From positions 30,773 through 94,772 of the IMG/VR virus record IMGVR_UViG_3300042349_000541: DNA of 64,000 nt. One strand, given 5' to 3'. The notes under the pieces are model-generated. The model saw only the letters and a program-made list of their open reading frames with translations. It ran no database searches and was not told the DNA's origin. Made by a program: the position numbers and the translations under genes. Below are positions 27,173-34,277 of the stretch, piece by piece. Source of the stretch: a virus. Positions within the stretch are counted from its first letter, which is position 1. Every line of letters begins with the position of its first letter.

Positions 27173-27514
27173 ATGAGCAATCCAAAGTATCATTCAATGA
27201 ATTTTTGCAATGTTCCTATTTTCGTACAAAATAGGCAAACGTACAAAAATACATTTGTTCGTGCGACCATCGGCGACGATAAACAGGAAGTTTTCGAAGA
27301 AAATGAATGCTCGGAAATGCATCTGTACAAAGTGCTGCTGCCCGACGATACGACGAAGTTCGTTCTTGCGTGCGATGGATCAAGTGCAATCGGCCAAGCA
27401 ACTTGCGGATACAAATTCGAAGTCCTTATCCTTGAAAAGGCAGAGTTTGAAAAACGATGCTTTGCCTTGCGGGTGCCTTTGAGAATTCAGGGCTGGGGCA
27501 GCGAGGAAGTGTAG
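27173..27514 (+). CDS. Early protein, unknown
   Basis: 113 aa from ATG 27173 (AAAGG ribosome site). Beta-rich with several Cys (FCNVPIFVQ, ACDGSSAIGQATCGYKFEV). No family recognised. Confidence 0.72.
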   Translation: MSNPKYHSMNFCNVPIFVQNRQTYKNTFVRATIGDDKQEVFEENECSEMHLYKVLLPDDTTKFVLACDGSSAIGQATCGYKFEVLILEKAEFEKRCFALRVPLRIQGWGSEEV

Positions 27515-27528
27515 CGATCAGATGTCAA

Positions 27529-27554
27529 GCCCACCCCTAACTAATGGGGTGGGC
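27529..27554 (+). terminator. GC-rich hairpin merging into dyad R11
   Basis: GCCCACCCC, 8-nt loop, GGGGTGGGC. Its 3' arm overlaps the first bases of the next dyad. No U-run follows, so termination strength is doubtful; it may be a processing or competing hairpin. Confidence 0.45.
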
Positions 27555-27646
27555 CGACTTCGTCGGCCTCGATTGAGTCAAGTGAAATAATAATCTTTTT
27601 TTTATATGTATCAATCGCTTGACATGGCCGAACCTTGTGGTAAAAT
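27551..27646 (+). promoter_or_regulatory. Dyad R11 plus promoter
   Basis: Dyad at 27551-27571, GAGTCAAGTGAAAT, TTGACA 27619, 16-bp spacer, TAAAAT 27641. Confidence 0.78.
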
Positions 27647-27705
27647 TAACGCATAAGCAACGACGGGTTGCAAGTAAGTTGGTTCTTTTTTGAGAGGGTT
27701 GATTA

Positions 27706-27984
27706 ATGAATACTTCTTCTGTTGGATTGCGAAAAGCCGAAACGATGGTTAAGGAATACTCGCCTGAGGAAATCAAGGAAGCGTACAAGATTCACGAACA
27801 GGCACAGCGAGAAGCAAGGGTGGTTGAAATTCGGCGTAAGCTGGAGCACCACCAATCCAGAATTGACGATCAGGTGCAGACCATTCGGGGTATTCGAGCA
27901 CGAGAACGTGTGGCTTTGGCGACACTCGCACAACTGAATGAAAAGTTGGAAGCGTTCAAGAAGGGCGATACGGAAGCGATCTAG
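27706..27984 (+). CDS. Small coiled-coil early protein
   Basis: 92 aa, mostly one long charged helix (EIRRKLEHHQSRIDDQVQ). Ribosome site GAGAGG. The 3' flank carries a structured RNA (27990-28071). Confidence 0.75.
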   Translation: MNTSSVGLRKAETMVKEYSPEEIKEAYKIHEQAQREARVVEIRRKLEHHQSRIDDQVQTIRGIRARERVALATLAQLNEKLEAFKKGDTEAI

Positions 27985-27989
27985 CCCGA

Positions 27990-28071
27990 AGCACAATACT
28001 ATATGCTAGACCCAGTCCCGTGAAAGCCGGGACGGGTCGCTGCAAAGCGGCTCCGGTGCTCATAATATAGT
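27990..28071 (+). ncRNA. Candidate pseudoknotted RNA
   Basis: Compact structure just after a stop codon. Core hairpin GACCC-(A)-GTCCCG, 7-nt loop, CGGGAC-GGGTC (11 bp), next GCTGC-AAA-GCGGC. Flanks: AGCAC (27990) pairs GTGCT (28056), and ACTATAT (27998) pairs ATATAGT (28065). The order is A-B-A'-B', so both pairings together form a pseudoknot. No U-run follows. Function unknown; could be a 3'-UTR stabiliser or regulatory RNA. Confidence 0.55.
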
Positions 28072-28179
28072 AATATTATAATAAAGGTTGAATTTCGGTA
28101 AAGCTTGACGTTTTACTTGCCAACTGCCTTGTGCGGAAAAAATTCACCGATTATGTTGGTCCACCCTTGACAAAGGGGT

Positions 28180-28274
28180 GGGCCGACTTCGTCGGCCTCG
28201 AAACTGTCAAGTGTAATAAAAATATTTTTTTTGTTTGTGCATTTACTTGACATGGCAAAACCCTATGGTAAAAT
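28180..28274 (+). promoter_or_regulatory. Dyad R12 plus promoter
   Basis: Dyad at 28180-28200, preceded by a 9-bp hairpin GGTCCACCC/GGGTGGGCC (28158-28184) overlapping its left arm. TGTCAAGTGTAAT, TTGACA 28247, 16-bp spacer, TAAAAT 28269. Confidence 0.78.
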
Positions 28275-28314
28275 ATTAGCATGTAAGTTAGTCAATTACT
28301 TCATGGAGTTTGAA

Positions 28315-28770
28315 ATGGTTACTTTTGCATCGCTTCAAAAAAAATCCACGCTTTGCAGGTCCGGTTGTTATACGGTTTTTATGAAAATCGGTAAAGTTGG
28401 AGTAAAGCTGTTCCAACGGGAAGACGACCGTGATGTAGCATTCAGTGAACAATGCAAGGCTCACAACTGCGGTTTGGGACCGAGAGCCATCAAGAAATTT
28501 CATTTTTTCGATGCAGACACCAATGAATTTTGGTATGCTTACACAACAGAAGTCGTGAAAACTTTCAAAAGAGGCCGCATTCGTGGAAGGGCGGAACGTA
28601 GGATAAACACCATGATTGATGAGCTTCAAGAGAAGCTGCTAAAAGAAAACCTAGATATTGAAGATCTGCATTATTACAATGTGGGCGTTTCTAAGGGAAA
28701 ACTGGTACGAATAGATTTCGGACCAACAAGCAGCGGGCAGCTTCCCATGTGTATGCAACGTTGGGATTAA
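28315..28770 (+). CDS. Minimal protein-kinase-like phage protein
   Basis: 151 aa from ATG 28315, chosen by GGAG eight bases upstream and the promoter at 28247-28274. It has a beta-rich start with VGVKLF (K31), then a helical stretch, then DLHYYNVG (D117, N122) and VRIDFG (D134-G136). These match the kinase catalytic loop D-L-H-x-x-N and DFG motif. It is about half the size of a normal kinase domain and no Gly-rich loop is obvious, so it could be an atypical kinase or a non-catalytic relative. Confidence 0.65.
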   Translation: MVTFASLQKKSTLCRSGCYTVFMKIGKVGVKLFQREDDRDVAFSEQCKAHNCGLGPRAIKKFHFFDADTNEFWYAYTTEVVKTFKRGRIRGRAERRINTMIDELQEKLLKENLDIEDLHYYNVGVSKGKLVRIDFGPTSSGQLPMCMQRWD

Positions 28771-28800
28771 ACAGTCGGTGAAGTTGGCCAGCGATTGGGT

Positions 28801-28917
28801 GGGCCGACTTCGTCGGCTTCGCCGGAATGTCAAGAACAAAATCCGAATAATCCCGAAAAAAGTAAAATCTAAAAATATCCCTTGATTGCTTGACATAGGG
28901 AAACGATATGGTAAAAT
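28801..28917 (+). promoter_or_regulatory. Dyad R13 plus promoter
   Basis: Dyad at 28801-28821 (right arm GTCGGCT), TTGACA 28890, 16-bp spacer, TAAAAT 28912. Dyad-to-promoter distance is 22 bp longer than the 95-bp class. Confidence 0.72.
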
Positions 28918-28986
28918 AATTGCATAAGAGCGAATGACAGTCAAACGCTCAAAGTTGAAACGGTTTTTGATTCAAAGGTGCAAATT

Positions 28987-30189
28987 ATGCCAATTACTAA
29001 TCTTTCGAAGTTGGATGCTGCGGGTATGGGCAACAAAGGTGAATTCGTGAAAACACTGGAGGGGCAGGTCGGCGTAGGATTCGCGGCAGGATTCCATGTT
29101 CACAAGGACTGGATGTCCAAGACAATTGACTACGATACGGCGTTGGAAGAAATCAGCAAAGCCGAGCAGGAACGGCACGATTATATCCTCGATGCGGACC
29201 AAGTCAAGTTCGTTGTCACCGAAACCGACAAATTCGCGGTCGAAATTGACGGGAAGCAATATTCCCCCACGGAACACAGTTTCCCGCAAATGTCACAGAA
29301 AATCCTTGTTATGTCGTCGTCGATCCTTCGCGAGATGGCTGCATCTGAACCGGATAGGCAAGATGCCGAAACAATGGTTTCGCTTGCTCGAAATTCGCTG
29401 CGGCATGTCAAGACGGGAACCAAGTTTTTCGTCCGGACATACACGGATGGAACTTTGCGGGCTTGGTTCTCGGATAAGTATGCCCCGGTCGATAACCGAT
29501 GGTATTTGGAAACCCTCAGGGAATTACTACCAAGTGCCCGATTGTCTCACTGGAAATCCACCGAAGATACACTTTGGGGCAACTTGCTACTTCCGGACAG
29601 CATGAAAAACGTGCCAGACGATCAAGATTCCGATTTTGGCTGTATGCTCAGCGTGGCCAATTGCGAAATCGGCAAACGTCGGCTCAACTTGCTCCCCTCG
29701 ATTTTTCGGTCGATTTGTCTCAATGGTAATATTTGGGATCAAAAACACGGCGTAGCAATCCGTCGCAAGCATATGGGCAACATTGACCTTGCAACGCTCA
29801 AGACCGAAATTGGCGAGTCGATCAAGGCACAATTGCCTATCGCGACGGAAGCAATCGATAAATTCCTTGCAACCCGAAAGCTTGAAATTTCAACGAATGC
29901 CCGCGACGTTCTGGCGGTTATTGCGATGGACGAAAAACTCACAGTGGCGGAAGCATATCGGGCCTATAAAGCTCACGACTTGTTCGAGTCCGAAAGCAAC
30001 AATTTGTTCGGAATTGTCAATGCAATCACTCGCATGGGGCAATCGTTCAACGCTGAAACCAACTATTCGATGGATGTACTCGGCGGAAAACTTTCTCAAA
30101 TGACATCCGGCGGTTGGGATAGGATTGTTTCCAAGTCCCGCAGTATCAACGCTGATGATATCATGAGCGTTTATGGGGTGGCCGTCTAG
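28987..30189 (+). CDS. DUF932 family phage protein
   Basis: 400 aa; ATG 28987 with AAAGGTG upstream. The middle FVRTYTDGTLRAWFSDKYAPV (split) and later CMLSVANCEIGKRRLNLLP and RSICLNGNIW are hallmarks of DUF932 (phage/plasmid-like TIGR03299) proteins, with RAWFSDKYAPVDN the signature. Cytoplasmic, function unknown. Base composition is clearly more GC-rich than the genes after 30.5 kb. Confidence 0.85.
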   Translation: MPITNLSKLDAAGMGNKGEFVKTLEGQVGVGFAAGFHVHKDWMSKTIDYDTALEEISKAEQERHDYILDADQVKFVVTETDKFAVEIDGKQYSPTEHSFPQMSQKILVMSSSILREMAASEPDRQDAETMVSLARNSLRHVKTGTKFFVRTYTDGTLRAWFSDKYAPVDNRWYLETLRELLPSARLSHWKSTEDTLWGNLLLPDSMKNVPDDQDSDFGCMLSVANCEIGKRRLNLLPSIFRSICLNGNIWDQKHGVAIRRKHMGNIDLATLKTEIGESIKAQLPIATEAIDKFLATRKLEISTNARDVLAVIAMDEKLTVAEAYRAYKAHDLFESESNNLFGIVNAITRMGQSFNAETNYSMDVLGGKLSQMTSGGWDRIVSKSRSINADDIMSVYGVAV

Positions 30190-30248
30190 TGATTATTGTA
30201 ATAATCGCAGTTATACTACTCGTCATTGAATATTGCAGTGGCGAGTAG
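30189..30248 (+). CDS. Membrane micropeptide, 19 residues
   Basis: GTG start overlaps the stop of the DUF932 gene (TAGTG). Product (M)IIVIIAVILLVIEYCSGE: one transmembrane-length hydrophobic stretch with a short acidic tail. A homologous peptide (MIIIIIAVVLIIIEER) sits in the same place after the gene ending at 33603, so it is unlikely to be chance. Confidence 0.6.
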   Translation: MIIVIIAVILLVIEYCSGE

Positions 30249-30294
30249 TTCGGAAAAAGTAAAAATTTTTATCGGCCTGCCCTTGACATAGGGT

Positions 30295-30389
30295 GGGCCG
30301 ACTTCGTCGGCCTCGCCGGAGTCAAGTGGAATCTTTCTTTTTTTTATTTCCACGCATTCGCTTGACATTGGCCGTTCATATGTTAAAAT
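30295..30389 (+). promoter_or_regulatory. Dyad R14 plus promoter for tRNA unit
   Basis: Dyad at 30295-30315, GAGTCAAGTGGAAT, TTGACA 30362, 16-bp spacer, TAAAAT 30384. It drives a stable-RNA unit (tRNA-like, tRNA-Met) rather than starting with a gene. Confidence 0.78.
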
Positions 30390-30395
30390 AATTGC

Positions 30396-30503
30396 ATGAG
30401 CGAAGACGAGAGTAATTAACTAAGAATCGCTTTGGGTGGCCCACAGTGAGAACGTGAACTGTCTAAAAGTGACGTAATCTAAATTGGCAAGCAAATTGGA
30501 TTG
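30396..30503 (+). other. Transcribed leader of the tRNA unit
   Basis: About 108 nt between the R14 promoter and the first tRNA-like sequence. Contains a possible hairpin CACAGT-GAGAACGTGA-ACTGTC. No gene seen. Confidence 0.35.
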
Positions 30504-30577
30504 GCATTTAATAGTGTGTCGGATATTGCACGGCTGGTGTTTGCCAGTTAGGGTTGGTTCAAATCCAACGTAAATGC
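30504..30577 (+). tRNA. tRNA-like, possible tRNA-Asn(GTT)
   Basis: Acceptor GCATTTA/TAAATGC (7 bp) and T arm GTTGG-TTCAAAT-CCAAC are perfect. D stem GTGT/GCAC. The anticodon arm CTGG-TGTTTG-CCAG has a six-base loop, one short of normal, with GTT after a U. It may be a degenerate or specialised tRNA. Confidence 0.5.
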
Positions 30578-30580
30578 TTC

Positions 30581-30654
30581 GGGACTGTAGCTCAATTGGT
30601 TAGAGCAGGAAACTCATAATTTCTCGGTTCTCGGTTCAAGTCCGGGCAGTCCCA
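30581..30654 (+). tRNA. tRNA-Met(CAT)
   Basis: Acceptor GGGACTG/CAGTCCC, D arm with GCTCAATTGGTTAGAGC, anticodon loop CTCATAA in a GGAAA/TTTCT stem, T arm CTCGG/CCGGG. Discriminator A followed by CT; no encoded CCA. Could also be an Ile(CAT) species if modified at C34. Confidence 0.92.
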
Positions 30655-30677
30655 CTTTTATTAATAAGGATAAAACT

Positions 30678-30962
30678 ATGGCTAGCTGGAAAAACATTCG
30701 CGGCAAACTGCATTGCGAGCTAACAATTGAGTTTTTGTCATCGGGTTATTATATGCCCGCAAAAACCTATGGTCCGCCTGAAAATTGCTATCCCGAAGAA
30801 GGTGACGAAGAACGTATTTTTGATTGTGCCACCATTAATGGTAAAGCAATTCCTCAAGAAATCGGGCAAAAACTTTTCGATCTGTTGACAAATGAAATCG
30901 ATGATGTAGAATTAGAGCATGAAGACTCAAGAGAATTCGAAGGAGAACAATATGTCGATTAA
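30678..30962 (+). CDS. Small acidic protein, unknown
   Basis: 94 aa, acidic C-terminus, no membrane segment. AAGGA ribosome site eight bases upstream. Overlaps the next gene's start by 11 bases. First gene after the tRNA pair. Confidence 0.75.
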   Translation: MASWKNIRGKLHCELTIEFLSSGYYMPAKTYGPPENCYPEEGDEERIFDCATINGKAIPQEIGQKLFDLLTNEIDDVELEHEDSREFEGEQYVD

Positions 30963-31200
30963 ACTTAGTCTTAAGCAGTTGCTATCAATTGTTTTCGATG
31001 ACGAAGGAAACAATCTGTATCCTGAATGCTATCTAATGAATGGTAGTCAAGTTCTTGAAACCGTAAAGTTATTCTCTGTTAACTTTGATGTATGTTATGG
31101 TTTCAAAATACCGGAAGAAGAAACTAGACAGCATTGGATGGTCTTTGACATTCATGCCGAAAACAATAAACTATTCGCAACTTCTTACCAAAGGATGTAG
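30952..31200 (+). CDS. Small protein, unknown
   Basis: 82 aa from ATG 30952 with AAGGAG upstream. Mixed charge, beta-rich (MSIKLSLKQLLSIVFDDEGN...). Translationally coupled to the preceding gene. Confidence 0.7.
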   Translation: MSIKLSLKQLLSIVFDDEGNNLYPECYLMNGSQVLETVKLFSVNFDVCYGFKIPEEETRQHWMVFDIHAENNKLFATSYQRM

Positions 31201-31209
31201 GTAACTATC

Positions 31210-31404
31210 ATGGATCGAAAAACTATGCTTCAAATGCACGGCATTATTGGACTGCTTGGTTCTGGAGTTGATTTTACTTCAGGTAGTTGTGGAGAGCCAC
31301 CAATTAGTGTTAGACCATGTATTAACTGCGGAAAAGAAAAACAGCACAACAATGCATTTTGCTCTAGCGAATGTAGTAAGGAACATAAAAAAAAGAAAGT
31401 TTAA
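31210..31404 (+). CDS. Small Cys-rich, probable zinc-binding protein
   Basis: 64 aa. The C-terminal half has CINCGKEK and FCSSECSKEH, a C-x2-C...C-x3-C zinc-finger-like pattern, followed by a Lys tail. Possibly nucleic-acid binding. Ribosome site is weak (GTAGGTAACTATC). Confidence 0.65.
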   Translation: MDRKTMLQMHGIIGLLGSGVDFTSGSCGEPPISVRPCINCGKEKQHNNAFCSSECSKEHKKKKV

Positions 31405-31407
31405 ATC

Positions 31408-31641
31408 ATGTCGTTAAAATTACCACAAATAGGTGAAGAAGCTGGAGTTACATATATTCTTTGCGAAAAAAGCTTCTATTCTCCGGACTATACAATTTGG
31501 AGATACAGAAGATGCAATGTTGAAACAGGTACAATTGAAATTGCGTACGTTGCAATACTTGGCGGAAATTCCAATGCTAATTTCATTAAACTTCTGACTT
31601 GTTGGAACCGCACGACAAGATGGGTTTACGGTCCTGTATAA
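31408..31641 (+). CDS. Small protein, unknown
   Basis: 77 aa, beta-rich, aromatic (SFYSPDYTIWRYRRCNVETG). Overlaps the next start codon (TAATG). No family recognised. Confidence 0.65.
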   Translation: MSLKLPQIGEEAGVTYILCEKSFYSPDYTIWRYRRCNVETGTIEIAYVAILGGNSNANFIKLLTCWNRTTRWVYGPV

Positions 31642-31847
31642 TGAAAATTTCAAAAATTAAAATCGACTATGACAACTGGTATATGTACCAATCGCTATAC
31701 CAAATTACAGAATACAAAAACGGTGCAGTCTACAAAACAAAAATGTTAGGATATGTCAAAAAAGGATATGCTACACTCGAAAATCAACAACTAAGTCCTC
31801 TTTCGACATCTCTGTTGGGTAAAGAAATTTCAATTCTTTCAGAATAA
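31641..31847 (+). CDS. Small basic protein, unknown
   Basis: 68 aa from ATG 31641, coupled to the preceding gene through TAATG. Tyr/Lys-rich. Last gene of this plus-strand run. Confidence 0.6.
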   Translation: MKISKIKIDYDNWYMYQSLYQITEYKNGAVYKTKMLGYVKKGYATLENQQLSPLSTSLLGKEISILSE

Positions 31848-31867
31848 TCCACTTGACAAATGCGGGC

Positions 31868-31888
31868 GGGCCGACAAAGTCGGCCTCG
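31868..31888 (+). repeat. Dyad R15 without promoter
   Basis: GGCCGAC-AAA-GTCGGCC with the same GGG and CTCG flanks, but the loop is AAA, and no TTGACA promoter follows. It lies between convergent genes (31641-31847 plus, 32000-32206 minus). Confidence 0.8.
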
Positions 31889-31999
31889 CAACGTACATCC
31901 TATTCTCGCTTTCTAGTTCTAATCGGTGGCTGTCAATTCAGCTTTCCGTTAGGAATGTTTATCCATTGGGATAATCACCGATTAAACTATTCTTTAGCG

Positions 32000-32206
32000 T
32001 TACCTGCCTACAACTAGATTATCTAGCGTATGTAGTTCGCCAAACTCATTACTGCCTCTATATGGGCTATAGCTATAGCATATGATATTGAGGTCGCCCA
32101 TATCTAACCAAACCTTCATTCGACGACCCGTACTAACGATAGTAACCGGGGTATCCTTAGCGATAGGTTGTCGTTGGGTTCGTTCTTGAGTAGCGTTTTC
32201 CGACAT
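32000..32206 (-). CDS. Small protein, minus-strand island
   Basis: 68 aa, basic N-terminal half then beta-rich (TPVTIVSTGRRMKVWLDMG). Promoter on the minus strand at 32269-32296. Unknown function. Confidence 0.65.
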   Translation of the reverse strand: MSENATQERTQRQPIAKDTPVTIVSTGRRMKVWLDMGDLNIICYSYSPYRGSNEFGELHTLDNLVVGR

Positions 32207-32268
32207 GATAAATCCTTTGGGCTTCGCCCTGTAGAAGAAAAAAAATAACAGTTGTTCGTTACGCCTTT

Positions 32269-32296
32269 ATTATACTACTGTTTGCGGGCTTGTCAA
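32269..32296 (-). promoter_or_regulatory. Minus-strand promoter
   Basis: Complement reads TTGACA, 16-bp spacer, TATAAT, directed at the gene at 32000-32206 and abutting the stop codon of the gene ending at 32297. Confidence 0.75.
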
Positions 32297-32740
32297 TCAA
32301 ATTCCTCGCATGTTCAAAAAATTCTCGAAAGCCATAACTTCCAGTAGTCTTAAAGCTTGATTATGCTTTATGGTTTTTCTTTGGTTGCTTAGTTGCTCCC
32401 GTTTAGTTTTAGATTTAGCGTGATATTCCTTTACGGATTCTCGCCATTCCTTATTTACTGTTTCTGTCATTGCTAGATATGCTAGCGGGCAGGAATAGTA
32501 GTAGGGGTGCATTGATTCATCGAGGGGCTTGTTATACCAGTAGCCTTGTCGGTATTCTAGTATATCGCAAGTTATAAACTTGTCGCAGTGAAACTTATCT
32601 TCGAATTCCCATACTTGCCATAGTACGCCTTTAAAAGCGTTTCCTCTATAGCAGTAGCGAATACATTTAGTTCTAGCGTTTCCCGTCGTAAGCCTGCGGA
32701 TTTTTTCTTTGCGACTAACTTCATCGCCGTACCATCCCAT
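32297..32740 (-). CDS. Phage protein of unknown function
   Basis: 147 aa, basic, Cys/Tyr/Trp-rich, with CIRYCYRGNAFKGVLWQVWEF split across strands and a Lys-rich C-terminal helix. Resembles small proteins of other large phages but I cannot name the family. Transcribed from a minus-strand promoter at 32769-32796. Confidence 0.7.
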   Translation of the reverse strand: MGWYGDEVSRKEKIRRLTTGNARTKCIRYCYRGNAFKGVLWQVWEFEDKFHCDKFITCDILEYRQGYWYNKPLDESMHPYYYSCPLAYLAMTETVNKEWRESVKEYHAKSKTKREQLSNQRKTIKHNQALRLLEVMAFENFLNMRGI

Positions 32741-32768
32741 AGCATTCTCCTTTTGTTAGGTTTCTTTT

Positions 32769-32860
32769 ATTATAACAGGCCCGAATGAATTGTCAAGTGT
32801 TATTTAAAAATAATTTTTTTTCTTCCATATGCTTGACATGGCGTGAGACTGTGGTAAAAT
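32769..32860. promoter_or_regulatory. Divergent promoter pair
   Basis: Minus-strand TTGACA (32791-32796)-16 bp-TATAAT (32769-32774) and plus-strand TTGACA (32833-32838)-16 bp-TAAAAT (32855-32860) share one A/T tract. This is the same TGTCAAG...CTTGACA arrangement as in the cassettes, but here both directions have a -10. Confidence 0.8.
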
Positions 32861-32904
32861 GATTGCGTCGAGACAAACGATATCTTACTCTAACGGAGAC
32901 GATT

Positions 32905-33603
32905 ATGCAATTGTTGACTCAAGGTGATTCATCGCCTAAGATTGCGAAAAGTAATGCTGCGGGCTTGGGATACCATAGCGGTATTCTATATATGGCACCA
33001 TACAAGCTATCGGGCTACAATACTTGTGCTAGTGCTAGTGAGGCTTGCATCGAAGCTTGCCTTAATCTTAGTGGTAGGGGCCGAACGAATAGTGTTCAGC
33101 AAGCCCGTATTGCCCGCACAAAGTTTTTCTTCGAAAATAGAACTAAATTTATCGACCAACTATATGACGAAGTCGATGCTTTTGTTCGCAGGTGCAATAA
33201 GCTACAACTAAAACCAGCATTGCGTCTTAACGGCACAAGCGACCTATTTTGGGAAAAGCTTATTCCAAGCTTGCATTCTGATTTTTCCAATGTACAATGG
33301 TATGACTATACCAAAGTGTACAACCGTATGCTACGATTTATCGACGGTGATTTTCCTAAGAATTATCACTTGACATTTTCACTATCCGAGGTAAACTTTG
33401 AGCAATCGCTAGACGTTATTCAACGTGGTGGCAATGTAGCAGTAGTTTTCCGCAACAAGGATATTCCTACGGGGTGGCTAGGATACAAAGTACACAACGC
33501 CGATAAAACCGATCTTCGTTTTCTTGATCCTCATGGCTGGCAAGGATTGTATGCCAAGGGTAAAGCTAAACGTGAGACCAAAGGTTTTGTTGTGGAGAAC
33601 TAA
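32905..33603 (+). CDS. GP88-like phage protein
   Basis: 232 aa from ATG 32905 (CGGAG upstream; an ATG at 32863 is too near the promoter). The Cys cluster CASASEACIEACLN, followed by ARIARTKFFF and PALRLNGTSDLFWEKL, recalls phage 'gene product 88' type proteins. The Cys pattern and repeated beta-alpha units suggest a barrel that may bind metal. No reaction is known. Confidence 0.6.
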   Translation: MQLLTQGDSSPKIAKSNAAGLGYHSGILYMAPYKLSGYNTCASASEACIEACLNLSGRGRTNSVQQARIARTKFFFENRTKFIDQLYDEVDAFVRRCNKLQLKPALRLNGTSDLFWEKLIPSLHSDFSNVQWYDYTKVYNRMLRFIDGDFPKNYHLTFSLSEVNFEQSLDVIQRGGNVAVVFRNKDIPTGWLGYKVHNADKTDLRFLDPHGWQGLYAKGKAKRETKGFVVEN

Positions 33604-33654
33604 ATGATTATAATTATAATCGCGGTAGTTTTAATTATTATCGAGGAAAGATAA
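33604..33654 (+). CDS. Membrane micropeptide, 16 residues
   Basis: MIIIIIAVVLIIIEER, ATG directly after the TAA of the preceding gene. Homologous in sequence and placement to the 19-residue peptide at 30189. Likely a single membrane-spanning peptide. Confidence 0.6.
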   Translation: MIIIIIAVVLIIIEER

Positions 33655-33660
33655 TACTTT

Positions 33661-33733
33661 GGGAAGTTAGCTCATTGGTTAGAGTACGGCTCTTATAAGG
33701 CTGCGGTAATTGGTTCGATTCCAATACTTCCTA
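33661..33733 (+). tRNA. tRNA-Ile(TAT)
   Basis: Acceptor GGGAAGT/ACTTCCT, D arm GCTCATTGGTTAGAGT, anticodon loop CTTATAA, T arm ATTGG-TTCGATT-CCAAT. Reads AUA, a codon common in AT-rich phage genes. 3' end A-CT. Confidence 0.92.
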
Positions 33734-33773
33734 CTTGTCAAATATTTTCAGTTACTATTTTTAGGAGTTTAAC

Positions 33774-34271
33774 ATGCAAATTCACGACGTATTGGCTAGC
33801 ATTGATTCGGCAAAAATTGTTTCTTTGAGGACTAAAACTCAATGTAAGCTACTTGCAAAATCAAAAGTGCAATTTCCGAAGGGTGTAAGCAAAATTTCCA
33901 CACGCAATGGAATCATTGGTGCAAGCTACGAAAATGCCGTTAATAACGCACTCAAGCGAGAAGGTGAAGTACCGGACTTCAAAGCCGAATCGCTCTGGAA
34001 AGGCCAAGGACGTAGAGTTAGTAAATTCATCGTCCAACATATGGGTACTCAAAAGCAGTATCTAGCGTTTCTGCCTAAAACTAATGTTGACGGGCACAAT
34101 GTTACAAAGTCGGTTTATATCGACAATGCTACGGGACTTGAAGTATCCTATGAGAATATCAAGGATTATATGCCAAGCTACGGCACCAATTCATCCGGAG
34201 TAAATTGGCAAGTTATCGAGCTTACTAATGTTATCGGGCTGAAATCTGGCGATATCGAATTCAGTGTTTAG
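33774..34271 (+). CDS. Phage protein of unknown function
   Basis: 165 aa, basic, mixed alpha/beta. Good AGGAG ribosome site. Segment LWKGQGRRVSKFIVQH and a C-terminal beta region. I recall similar hypothetical proteins in other large phages; no function known. Confidence 0.7.
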   Translation: MQIHDVLASIDSAKIVSLRTKTQCKLLAKSKVQFPKGVSKISTRNGIIGASYENAVNNALKREGEVPDFKAESLWKGQGRRVSKFIVQHMGTQKQYLAFLPKTNVDGHNVTKSVYIDNATGLEVSYENIKDYMPSYGTNSSGVNWQVIELTNVIGLKSGDIEFSV

Positions 34272-34277
34272 AACAAA

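Larger units (their letters stand above)
22973..31888. repeat. Array of 15 dyads at cassette boundaries
   Basis: Fifteen copies of a 21-bp sequence with a 17-bp inverted repeat, one per cassette, 14 of them at set distances upstream of a promoter. None is found in the late operon. Confidence 0.9.

Noticed and set aside
28987-30189. High GC in the DUF932 gene as recent host transfer
   Set aside because: The whole cassette region shares the composition and DUF932 is common in phages.
22973-30315. Dyads as simple intrinsic terminators
   Set aside because: No U-run follows, and several cassettes already have strong terminators just upstream.
22973-31888. Regularly spaced repeats as a CRISPR array
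   Set aside because: Spacers are hundreds of bases to over 1 kb, contain promoters and genes, and no cas genes are present.
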